Source: Hyphomicrobiales bacterium
Lineage (GTDB): Bacteria; Pseudomonadota; Alphaproteobacteria; Rhizobiales; JAUVMS01
Assembly: GCA_030600135.1 (NCBI GenBank)
Contig: JAUVMS010000091.1
Location: 1 to 9,271 of the forward strand
DNA length: 9,271 nt
Direction of reading: 5' to 3'
Below the pieces are notes generated by a model that saw only the letters and a program-made list of their open reading frames with translations, did not search any database and was not told the origin of the DNA. Positions 1-6,295 of this stretch are shown here, in pieces (the first letter of the stretch is position 1; every line of letters begins with the position of its first letter). Made by a program: the position numbers and the translations under genes.

Positions 1-144
1 CGTGCACTCGGTGAGATGGTTCACGGGGTCATCTCGCTGTGGTGGTATAAGATCAATCCTCATCGTTCATACGTGAAGGGATGGAAAATCGCCCCGAGCC
101 ACTACCTGAACCAGTCGCTCGACACTATTTGGCTCGATCAGTAA
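1..144 (+). CDS. Peptide-type ABC transporter substrate-binding protein, C-terminal end (partial)
   Basis: The first 47 codons are open in frame 1 and end at a TAA at 142-144; the gene begins outside the window. The residues visible include GWKIAPSHYLNQSLDTIWLD just before the stop, a C-terminus that I recognise from family 5 extracellular solute-binding proteins (peptide, nickel and opine binders). These are periplasmic lipoproteins or secreted proteins that deliver ligand to a permease pair. The two downstream permeases of the matching class support the call. The ligand cannot be told from this fragment. An intergenic stretch of about 100 bases with stem-loops separates it from the first permease gene. 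Confidence 0.8.
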   Translation, partial: RALGEMVHGVISLWWYKINPHRSYVKGWKIAPSHYLNQSLDTIWLDQ

Positions 145-245
145 TCGCCCTAGGCCTTGCCTTGAATGGGCGAGGCGCCAACACGTGCCCGCCAGCGATC
201 AATTCGCTGGCGGGTCACCCAAACGAATTAGTGTGACACGACCCG
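145..245 (+). promoter_or_regulatory. Stem-loop array between binding-protein and permease genes
   Basis: The main element is a perfect 11-bp stem, 188-198 (CCCGCCAGCGA) with 204-214 (TCGCTGGCGGG), closing a 5-base loop. No T-run follows, so it is not an intrinsic terminator. Just upstream, 154-161 can pair with 169-176 (8 bp, one G-U), and 145-150 (TCGCCC) can instead pair with 168-173 (GGGCGA); these two pairings exclude each other. Inference: in ABC transporter operons a hairpin at this place often protects the upstream transcript from 3' decay or reduces read-through, so that binding protein is made in excess over permeases. The pairing is seen; the function is inferred. Confidence 0.6.
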
Positions 246-1217
246 ATGTGGCAGTACGTTCTTAAGCGTCTTTTGATGATGATACCGACATTGATCGGCG
301 CGGCGATTTTGGTCTTCGTTGTCTTGCGCCTTATTCCTGGCGACGTCTGCGAGCTAAGGCTGGCCGGCACCGGGCTCTACGTCGACGAGGAGCAAATTCA
401 GATCTGCCGCAAGGATCTGGGCCTGAATGATCCGCTCTACATTCAATTCTTCAATTTCATCGTGGGTTTGTTCACTTTCGACTTCGGTAAGTCGATGTGG
501 ACCGGTCGCGAAATCACCTACGAGATTGGCTTGCGCTTTCAGCTCTCGCTGCAAGTCGCCATTATGGCGACCGTGACGGCGATTTTGATCGCCATCCCGC
601 TCGGCACAATTTCCGCAGTCAAGCAGAACACCTGGATTGACTATGTGGTGCGTGCTTTTTCGATAGCGGGTATTGCAATTCCATCATTTTGGCTGGGGAT
701 TATGATCATTCTTGGTCTGCTGATATCGACCCAGGCCTGGTTCGGAGAACCCTGGATGCCGCCGATCGAATACGTTCCCATTTGGAAGGATCCCATAGCC
801 AATCTTTCCCAGTTGATTTGGCCTGCCGTGGCCACGGGCTATCGCTATTCAGCGGTTGCAACGCGCATGACGAGGTCGTCACTCCTCGAAGTGTTGCGCG
901 AGGACTACGTCCGAACGGCCCGCGCTAAAGGACTTCTCGAGAAGGTTATTATCAATCGACACGCTCTCAAGAACGCGTTGCTCCCGGTGGTGACAATCAT
1001 CGGCATCGAGTTTGCGTTCTTGATGGGCGGCTTGGTCGTAACCGAGCAGGTTTTTAACCTGAACGGCCTTGGTAAGTTGTTCGTCGAATCGGTCACAAAC
1101 CAGGACTTCACCATGACACAGGCGCTGGTCATGCTGGTCGTCCTAATATTCGTGTTCACCAACTTCATCGTCGACGTTATGTACGCCTGGTTGGATCCGC
1201 GCATCCGCTACAGCTGA
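246..1217 (+). CDS. ABC transporter permease, DppB/OppB type
   Basis: This is an inner-membrane permease subunit of 323 residues, the usual size for the DppB/OppB/GsiC class. The N-terminus MWQYVLKRLLMMIPTLIG is typical, with the first membrane helix at about 9-29. A periplasmic segment (about 30-95) precedes a block of further helices (about 100-122, 136-160, 248-268 and 290-314). The cytoplasmic EAA loop, which docks the ATPase, is at about 220-247, with the core DYVRTARAKG and a trailing ALLP. I chose the ATG at 246 because the N-terminus fits the family, although no good Shine-Dalgarno sequence precedes it; the region upstream is a stem-loop array. It should pair with the permease encoded 11 bases downstream to form the translocation channel. 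The substrate is probably a peptide, opine or similar small molecule and is unresolved. Confidence 0.9.
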   Translation: MWQYVLKRLLMMIPTLIGAAILVFVVLRLIPGDVCELRLAGTGLYVDEEQIQICRKDLGLNDPLYIQFFNFIVGLFTFDFGKSMWTGREITYEIGLRFQLSLQVAIMATVTAILIAIPLGTISAVKQNTWIDYVVRAFSIAGIAIPSFWLGIMIILGLLISTQAWFGEPWMPPIEYVPIWKDPIANLSQLIWPAVATGYRYSAVATRMTRSSLLEVLREDYVRTARAKGLLEKVIINRHALKNALLPVVTIIGIEFAFLMGGLVVTEQVFNLNGLGKLFVESVTNQDFTMTQALVMLVVLIFVFTNFIVDVMYAWLDPRIRYS

Positions 1218-1228
1218 TAGGACCCGCA

Positions 1229-2140
1229 ATGCCAACAACATCGGAAGTCAGGGTTGAGGCGGAATTCGAGCAGCTCGAGGACCTGCGCGATCGCCAAGGC
1301 GTGTTCAAATCCTCGCTGACGCTGTTGCGCAAACAGCCTCTCGGAGCGGCTGGCGCGCTGATCGTCATCGTTATGATACTGATGGCTATTTTCGCGCCCT
1401 ACATCACCACCTATGATCCGGAGCAGAACTCGTTCGAGCATATGCTGGTGCCACCGAGTTGGGAGTTTCTCCTCGGCACTGATCAGTTCGGCCGCGACCT
1501 CATGTCTCGCATCGTTTATGGTGCGCGCACGGCTCTGTTCGTTGGTTTTGTTTCCGCCATTATCGGCTCATCGATTGGTCTCGTTCTTGGTGTGGCAAGT
1601 GCCTATTACGGCGGCAAGTTCGATTTGATCCTTCAGCGCGTCATGGATGTCTTCATGGCCTTCCCTTTGATCATCATGGCGCTCGCTGTGGTCTCGATTT
1701 TCGGCACCGGTGTGCAAAACGTGATCATCGCCATCACTATCCCATTCATTCCCCGTTGCGCTCGCGTCGTGCGTTCGAGCGCGCTGGCCATCCGTGAAAT
1801 TCCCTACATCGATGCGGCCCGGGCCAATGGCTTTTCCAACACGAGGATTATTTTGCGCCACATGGTCCCGAACGTCATGGCGCCGTTCTTGATCATGATC
1901 ACGGCGTTCGTCGGCCAGGCCATCCTGCTCGAGGCCTCGCTCTCCTATCTGGGCCTCGGCGTGCAAGAACCGACACCGGCTTGGGGATTGATGCTGCAAG
2001 GTGGCGCGGAGGAATATGCCGAGAGCGCGCCGTGGGTGGCCATTTGGCCGGGCGTGGCGATTACGCTCGCCGTCTTCGGCTTCAATTTGTTCGGCGATTC
2101 CGTCCGCGACGCGCTCGACCCTAAACTGCGCTCGCAATAG
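1229..2140 (+). CDS. ABC transporter permease, DppC/OppC type
   Basis: This is the partner permease, 303 residues. A cytoplasmic N-terminus of about 40 residues is followed by the first helix (about 41-60). The class signature LGTDQFGRDLMSRIVYGAR is at 82-100. The EAA loop is at about 193-219 (YIDAARANGF, then HMVPNVMAP), and the conserved stretch LSYLGLGVQEPTPAWG is at 238-253. The end, DALDPKLR, is also typical. The ATG at 1229 follows the previous stop by 11 bases, with AGGA about 6 bases upstream, so the two permeases are probably translationally coupled. No ATPase gene follows; the operon ends here against a convergent operon. The nucleotide-binding subunits must therefore lie upstream of the window or elsewhere in the genome. 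Confidence 0.9.
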   Translation: MPTTSEVRVEAEFEQLEDLRDRQGVFKSSLTLLRKQPLGAAGALIVIVMILMAIFAPYITTYDPEQNSFEHMLVPPSWEFLLGTDQFGRDLMSRIVYGARTALFVGFVSAIIGSSIGLVLGVASAYYGGKFDLILQRVMDVFMAFPLIIMALAVVSIFGTGVQNVIIAITIPFIPRCARVVRSSALAIREIPYIDAARANGFSNTRIILRHMVPNVMAPFLIMITAFVGQAILLEASLSYLGLGVQEPTPAWGLMLQGGAEEYAESAPWVAIWPGVAITLAVFGFNLFGDSVRDALDPKLRSQ

Positions 2141-2175
2141 CGTTTCGCCTCATCGTTGGCACCCGGCGTGCACTT

Positions 2176-2260
2176 AAGCGCGGTCATTTTGAATGGACGC
2201 GCTTCAGGCCGCGACTGCGGCTCGGCGCGTACGCCGCGCAGCCATGCGCCGCAGGCGCAT
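2176..2260 (+). terminator. Cluster of GC-rich stem-loops after the transporter operon
   Basis: After the permease stop there are several short inverted repeats in a row: 2176-2182 with 2198-2204 (AAGCGCG/CGCGCTT, 15-base loop), 2208-2212 with 2217-2221 (GCCGC/GCGGC), 2225-2229 with 2235-2239 (GCGCG/CGCGC) and 2244-2250 with 2254-2260 (ATGCGCC/GGCGCAT, 3-base loop). Only TTT follows the last stem, so an intrinsic terminator is poorly supported. The cluster may protect the 3' end of the transcript or help factor-dependent termination. In such GC-rich DNA some of these pairings will be chance. Confidence 0.3.
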
Positions 2261-2272
2261 TTGGCGTGAGCG

Positions 2273-2317
2273 AAAAAAAACTAGACCATGAGTCCAATCA
2301 AAAAGATCATGGTCTAG
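2273..2317 (-). terminator. Intrinsic terminator of the five-gene catabolic operon
   Basis: A perfect 11-bp stem is formed by 2281-2291 (CTAGACCATGA) and 2307-2317 (TCATGGTCTAG) around a 15-base loop. On the minus strand it is followed at once by eight T (the A-run at 2273-2280), the classic intrinsic terminator form. It sits at the end of the SDR gene, and the SDR stop codon (2314-2316) lies inside the stem. On the + strand only TTT follows, so it should work mainly for the minus-strand operon. Confidence 0.85.
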
Positions 2318-3057
2318 GTTTGCGTCCCACCGTTCACCTGAATGAGCTGGCCATTGATAAACGCCCCCTCGTCGGAGGCGAGCAACGACACCGCGGCTGC
2401 AACTTCCGTTGGCTCACCGAGCCGGCCGATGGGAATGCGCGATTTCTGCGCTTCGATGTGCGCAGTCATTTCCTTATCGGCATGGCTTGAACGAATGGGT
2501 CCCGGCGAAACGATATTGGCGGTGATGCCGACGCCGCCAAACTCCTTGGCGAGCGCCTTGGCCAGGCCCCACGCACCGTGCTTGGCGGCCGAGACATGGG
2601 CCCGGCCGTTGTAGCCCTGGATCGCGTTCATTCCAGCGACGTTGACAATTCGCCCCCACCCCGCCTCGACCATGCCGGGCAAACAGGCACGAGACAGCCA
2701 GAATGCCCCATGCAAATCGACCGCGATCACGCGTTGCCACTCCGCATCGTCCATTTCGAGGAACGGCGTGAGCGGTCGGACCGCCGCGTTGTTGACGAGC
2801 ACATCGATCCGGCCGAAATGCTCTATCGCTTGCCTCGCAAGCTCACGAGCATCCGCGACGTCTCCGACATCACACATGGCGACAAGTGCGTCGACGCCGA
2901 AGCCACGCGCCTCGCGGGCCACATTTTCACAGGCCTCGCGATCGCGAGAGCCGTTGATGGCCACGTTGCACCCGTCGCTTGCCAATCGGAGCGCGATGGA
3001 GCGACCGATGTTCTGACCGGATCCGGTGATCAGCGCGGCGTGACGTTTGTCGGTCAT
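2314..3057 (-). CDS. Short-chain dehydrogenase/reductase-like protein with a non-standard active site
   Basis: This is a classical-length SDR fold protein (247 residues) similar to FabG-type 3-oxoacyl reductases. The nucleotide-binding glycine motif TGSGQNIG is at 11-18, a cofactor-adjacent CDV at 62-64, NNAA at 89-92, NIVSPGPI at 181-188 and the C-terminal INGQLIQVNGG at 234-244. R38 just after the second strand hints at NADP(H). The active site is unusual: aligned to FabG, the catalytic Asn, Ser and Tyr positions hold D114, G142 and V155, and only K159 of the tetrad remains. The codon at the Tyr position is GTC, two changes from a Tyr codon, so a single sequencing error is unlikely. The ATG at 3055-3057 has GAGGT four bases upstream. 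It is the last gene of the operon, 77 bases after the lyase gene. It could be an altered reductase or a nucleotide-binding non-catalytic protein; I cannot say which. Confidence 0.85.
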   Translation of the reverse strand: MTDKRHAALITGSGQNIGRSIALRLASDGCNVAINGSRDREACENVAREARGFGVDALVAMCDVGDVADARELARQAIEHFGRIDVLVNNAAVRPLTPFLEMDDAEWQRVIAVDLHGAFWLSRACLPGMVEAGWGRIVNVAGMNAIQGYNGRAHVSAAKHGAWGLAKALAKEFGGVGITANIVSPGPIRSSHADKEMTAHIEAQKSRIPIGRLGEPTEVAAAVSLLASDEGAFINGQLIQVNGGTQT

Positions 3058-3134
3058 GGGGACCTCGTTGAACAGCTATGGTCGGATTTCGACTAAACCA
3101 TCGTATCCGGTGATGAATTCTGGCGGTGCCACTA

Positions 3135-4046
3135 CTATTCGGCCGCCTGGGTCCGGCCGGCGGATGCAGTGTTCTTTTCCGTGTCGCGAAATTTCGTCCG
3201 CAATTCGTCCCAATCATCTGCACCGAAACGGCTGAACGCTTCGGCCGGCGAGATGTCGCCGATCGGGGCTGGAATAGTGCCTGACTTGACCGCGTCCAAG
3301 ACATCCTCGCAACACCCGAGAACATGGCGGAAGAGCAGGGTCGGCAGGATGGCAATCTTGTAGCCCATTGCGGTTGCTGCATCGAGCGTGACTGGCGGAG
3401 TCTTGCCGCGGTGCACGATGTTCAACAGGCAAGGTCCCTGGACACGCTTTGGAATGGCCTCCACTTCCTCCATCGTTTGGGCGGCCTCTACGAAAGCGAC
3501 GTCGGCGCCCGCCTCGAGTGCCGCGTTGGCCCGCGAAATCGCCTCATCGAGGCCGGCCATAGCCCGCGCGTCGGTTCGCGCGATGATTACAAAATCCTTT
3601 GACCTGCGGGCATCGCAGGCCGCGCGGATCTTGGCGACAAAATCCTCGGCCGGGATAATCTCCTTGTTGTCCAAATGCCCACACCGTTTTGGAAAACCTT
3701 GGTCCTCGATGTGAATGCCGGCGGCGCCGTGACGTTCGTATTCGTGCACCGTGCGTGTCACATTGAGCTCGTTACCATAGCCGGTGTCAGCATCGGCAAT
3801 GAGCGGTATGTTGACGGATGCGGTCATGCGCCCGGCATTCGCCACCATCTCACTCATCGTGAGGAGACCATAGTCGGGAAAGCCGAGGCTGGCGGAGGTT
3901 CCGGCCCCCGTCATGTAGAGCGCGTCGAAGCCCGCACGATTGATGAGCGTCGCCGTGATGGCGTCATAGGCGCCGGGTGCAACGACCATTTTTTCGCCGC
4001 TCATCAACTCACGTAGGCGTCGGCCGGGATGGATGGTGCTGGTCAT
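3135..4046 (-). CDS. Isocitrate lyase/PEP mutase family carboxylic acid lyase
   Basis: This is a 303-residue member of the PEP mutase/isocitrate lyase superfamily, a TIM-barrel, Mg-dependent group. It has PGAYDAITATL near 24-34 (substrate loop), ADADTGYGN at 84-92 with metal-binding Asp, IHIEDQ at 111-116, and KRCGH at 120-124. The Cys in KRCGH is the catalytic residue of carbon-carbon lyases such as 2-methylisocitrate lyase and 2,3-dimethylmalate lyase, which argues against a phosphonate mutase. R157 (IARTDA) and E187 also fit. The likely reaction is retro-aldol cleavage of a 2-hydroxy di- or tricarboxylate to a keto acid and a smaller acid; the substrate is unknown. The frame opens back to 4100, but I prefer the ATG at 4044-4046, with AGAGGA seven bases upstream and the family-like N-terminus beginning there. 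An 80-base gap separates it from the dehydrogenase gene. Confidence 0.85.
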   Translation of the reverse strand: MTSTIHPGRRLRELMSGEKMVVAPGAYDAITATLINRAGFDALYMTGAGTSASLGFPDYGLLTMSEMVANAGRMTASVNIPLIADADTGYGNELNVTRTVHEYERHGAAGIHIEDQGFPKRCGHLDNKEIIPAEDFVAKIRAACDARRSKDFVIIARTDARAMAGLDEAISRANAALEAGADVAFVEAAQTMEEVEAIPKRVQGPCLLNIVHRGKTPPVTLDAATAMGYKIAILPTLLFRHVLGCCEDVLDAVKSGTIPAPIGDISPAEAFSRFGADDWDELRTKFRDTEKNTASAGRTQAAE

Positions 4047-4126
4047 TGCATTGTCCTCTGTCAGACATAGGGGTCGGCTGTCGGCGGGGGTGCGCTGCAT
4101 CCTCCACTGAGTTCTTCAACAGCCAG

Positions 4127-5314
4127 CTAGTACGATCGCGGCAGGCCCAACACGTGCTGAGCGATGTAGGCCAGGATCATATTGGTCGAAATTGGCGCCG
4201 TTTGGAACAATCGGCATTCGCGCCACTTTCGCTCAATCCCGTATTCCCGTGCAAAACCGAAACCGCCAAAGGTTTGCATGCAGCTATCGCCAGCGTGCCA
4301 GGCGGCCTCCGACGCGAGTAACTTGGCCATGTTCGCCTCGGCGCCACAATTTCGCTCGTGCTCGAACAGTGCCGCCGCCTTCTTGGTCATGAGCTCGGCG
4401 GCAACGGTTTCCGCATAAGCCCGTGCAATTGGAAACTGGACCCCTTGGTTTTTACCGATGGGCGCGCCGAAGACGACACGCTCGTTGGCATATTCGCACG
4501 CGCGGCGAATAAAATACTTGGCATCGCCGAGCGCCTCCGAGGCAATCAATATCCTCTCGGCATTCATCCCGTCGAGGATGTAGCGAAAGCCCTTTCCCTC
4601 GTCTCCGATCAGGTTTTCAGGCGGCACTTTGAGATTGTCGATGAAGACTTCAGTGGTGTTGTGATTGATCATTGCATCGAGCTTGCGGATCTCGACGCCC
4701 TTGCCGACCGCTTCTCTCAAGTCGACAATAAAGACCGAGATGCCGTCGCTCCGCCGCTTCACCTGGTCGGCCGGCGACGTGCGCGCCAGAAGCAGCATCA
4801 GGTCGGACTGCAAGGCCCGACTGGTCCAGACTTTTTGGCCGTTGACGACATACTGGTTGCCCTCCCAAACGGCGCGCGTCTTGAGCTGTGTCGTGTCGGA
4901 ACCCGTCGTCGGCTCGGTCACGCCGAAGGCTTGCAGTCGCAGCTCACCCGATGCGATGGCGGGTAAATAGCGCTGCTTCTGCTCCTCGCTGCCGTGCCTC
5001 AACAACGTCCCCATGGTGTACATCTGCGCGTGGCATGCGCCCGCGTTACAGCCCGATTTGTGGATCGTTTCCAGGATGGCACCGGCTGCCGATATCGGCA
5101 AACCTGTTCCACCGTATTCTTCCGGGATCAGGCTCGCCAGATAGCCACCTTCGGTCAGTGCATCAACGAACTCCGTTGGGTATTCGCTTTCGTGGTCGAG
5201 CTTCATCCAATAGTCGTTGTCAAATCTCACGCAGACTTTGGCAACGGCGTCACGGATGTCCGGCCAGTCATCTTCGAGCGACATGCTGAGTTGATCGTCA
5301 TGCAAATTCGGCAT
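4127..5314 (-). CDS. Acyl-CoA dehydrogenase family protein
   Basis: This is a full-length FAD-dependent acyl-CoA dehydrogenase of 395 residues, expected to make an alpha,beta-double bond in an acyl-CoA and pass electrons to ETF. The order is the helical N-terminal domain (about 17-125), the beta domain with the flavin motif AFGVTEPTTGSD (129-140) and VWTSR (162-166), then the C-terminal helical domain with FGAPIGKNQ (282-290) and FGGFGFAREYGIERKWRE (349-366). The canonical catalytic Glu near the C-terminus (MCAD-type EGT) is absent; the aligned residue is P374 in TAPIS. However E253 in MNAERIL falls where isovaleryl-CoA and long-chain dehydrogenases carry their base, so the enzyme is probably active. 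The ATG at 5312-5314 lies six bases after the upstream stop, with GGAG overlapping that gene's end, which points to coupled translation. A second Met at residue 11 is a possible start. Substrate chain is unresolved. Confidence 0.92.
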   Translation of the reverse strand: MPNLHDDQLSMSLEDDWPDIRDAVAKVCVRFDNDYWMKLDHESEYPTEFVDALTEGGYLASLIPEEYGGTGLPISAAGAILETIHKSGCNAGACHAQMYTMGTLLRHGSEEQKQRYLPAIASGELRLQAFGVTEPTTGSDTTQLKTRAVWEGNQYVVNGQKVWTSRALQSDLMLLLARTSPADQVKRRSDGISVFIVDLREAVGKGVEIRKLDAMINHNTTEVFIDNLKVPPENLIGDEGKGFRYILDGMNAERILIASEALGDAKYFIRRACEYANERVVFGAPIGKNQGVQFPIARAYAETVAAELMTKKAAALFEHERNCGAEANMAKLLASEAAWHAGDSCMQTFGGFGFAREYGIERKWRECRLFQTAPISTNMILAYIAQHVLGLPRSY

Positions 5315-5320
5315 CGGCGC

Positions 5321-6265
5321 TCACTCCGCTGCAAGGCGAGGGGTTGCTGCCACAAAGCCCTTGGGCAGTCCCGCTTTCAGGATGGTGCCGTGCATAGCCT
5401 CACCTGGAAGAGCCTGCTCGACGATGGCCCGGACCTCGCCGAGCGCAGGGAGATCGATGCCCGTCTTCAGGCCCTCGGCTTCGAGGAGAAAAATCAGATC
5501 TTCGGTGACGATGTTGCCGGTGGCACCGGGTGCAAATGGGCAGCCACCGAGTCCAGCGAGCGAGGCATCAAACCGACGGCAGCCCTCCTCAAGCGCCGCA
5601 TGAGCATTGGCCAGCCCGAGCCCACGGGTGTCGTGGAAATGCGCCACGAGAGGCAAACCGCCCGCAAGCTGCAGGGCCGCCTTGAAAATCTCTCGGACCT
5701 GGCCCGGCGCACCGTAGCCAACCGTGTCCGCCAGAGTGATTTCATCGACACCGAGGGCCAGGACTTGCTCCATCACGGACAATGTCTCACGCGCCGGGAC
5801 ATGGCCCTCGAGCGAGCAACCAAACGATGTGGAGAGCCCACAACCAATCAGCACATTTTCGTAGCGAGGCTCGCTGTTGCGCAATCGCACGATCTCGGCA
5901 AGGTCGGCGAGCGATTGCTCGCGCGTTCGCCGCACATTTTTCTGGTTGTGGGTTTGCGAAACCGAGAGCACGTAGTTGAGCTTATGGACGCCGGCGGCAA
6001 ATCCAAGTTCCGCCCCTTTGATGTTGGGCACGAGCGCCGTCACCAAAATGTTTGGAATTGCCAGCGCGCCAGCCGCGACATCCTTGGCATCACCAAACTG
6101 CGGCACCACCTTGGGAGGCACGAAGGAGCACACCTCGATCTCACTGACGCCGGCCGCCGCCTCGGCGCGGATCCACGCGAGCTTGGTCGCTGTGGGCAGC
6201 ACTGTCGCGACCAACTGCAAGCCGTCTCGAGGCCCTACCTCCCGGACAATAACGTCCCGTTCCAT
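5321..6265 (-). CDS. Hydroxymethylglutaryl-CoA lyase family enzyme
   Basis: This is a 314-residue DRE-TIM metallolyase of the HMG-CoA lyase family, which splits a 3-hydroxy-3-methylacyl-CoA to acetyl-CoA and a keto acid. The signature REVGPRDGLQ is at 8-17, giving the catalytic Arg (R13) and first metal ligand (D14). The other metal ligands are H209 and H211 (HFHDTRG) and N251. The active-site loop GLGGCPFAPGATGN is at 238-251 with the mobile Cys C242. E44 and D180 match conserved residues of the human enzyme. All known catalytic residues are present. Usual family members read DGLQNE; here it is DGLQLV. The ATG at 6263-6265 has GGAGG five bases upstream, one of the strongest ribosome sites in the window. 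It follows the hydratase gene by 30 bases. From memory, R-citramalyl-CoA lyase of Chloroflexus also belongs to this family, so HMG-CoA need not be the substrate. Confidence 0.9.
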   Translation of the reverse strand: MERDVIVREVGPRDGLQLVATVLPTATKLAWIRAEAAAGVSEIEVCSFVPPKVVPQFGDAKDVAAGALAIPNILVTALVPNIKGAELGFAAGVHKLNYVLSVSQTHNQKNVRRTREQSLADLAEIVRLRNSEPRYENVLIGCGLSTSFGCSLEGHVPARETLSVMEQVLALGVDEITLADTVGYGAPGQVREIFKAALQLAGGLPLVAHFHDTRGLGLANAHAALEEGCRRFDASLAGLGGCPFAPGATGNIVTEDLIFLLEAEGLKTGIDLPALGEVRAIVEQALPGEAMHGTILKAGLPKGFVAATPRLAAE

Positions 6266-6295
6266 CTACACCTCCAAACCGCGTGCGCGCGTCGA

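Noticed and set aside
1568..2137. A 189-codon minus-strand frame opposite the DppC-type permease
   Set aside because: It is antisense to a clear membrane protein gene; the product is full of Asp, Arg and His, as expected from the reverse reading of hydrophobic codons.
246..2140. Lower GC content in the permease genes than in the CoA-transferase region, as a sign of transfer
   Set aside because: The difference, judged by eye on a few lines, is explained by the T-rich codons of membrane helices; I see no border element or mobile gene.
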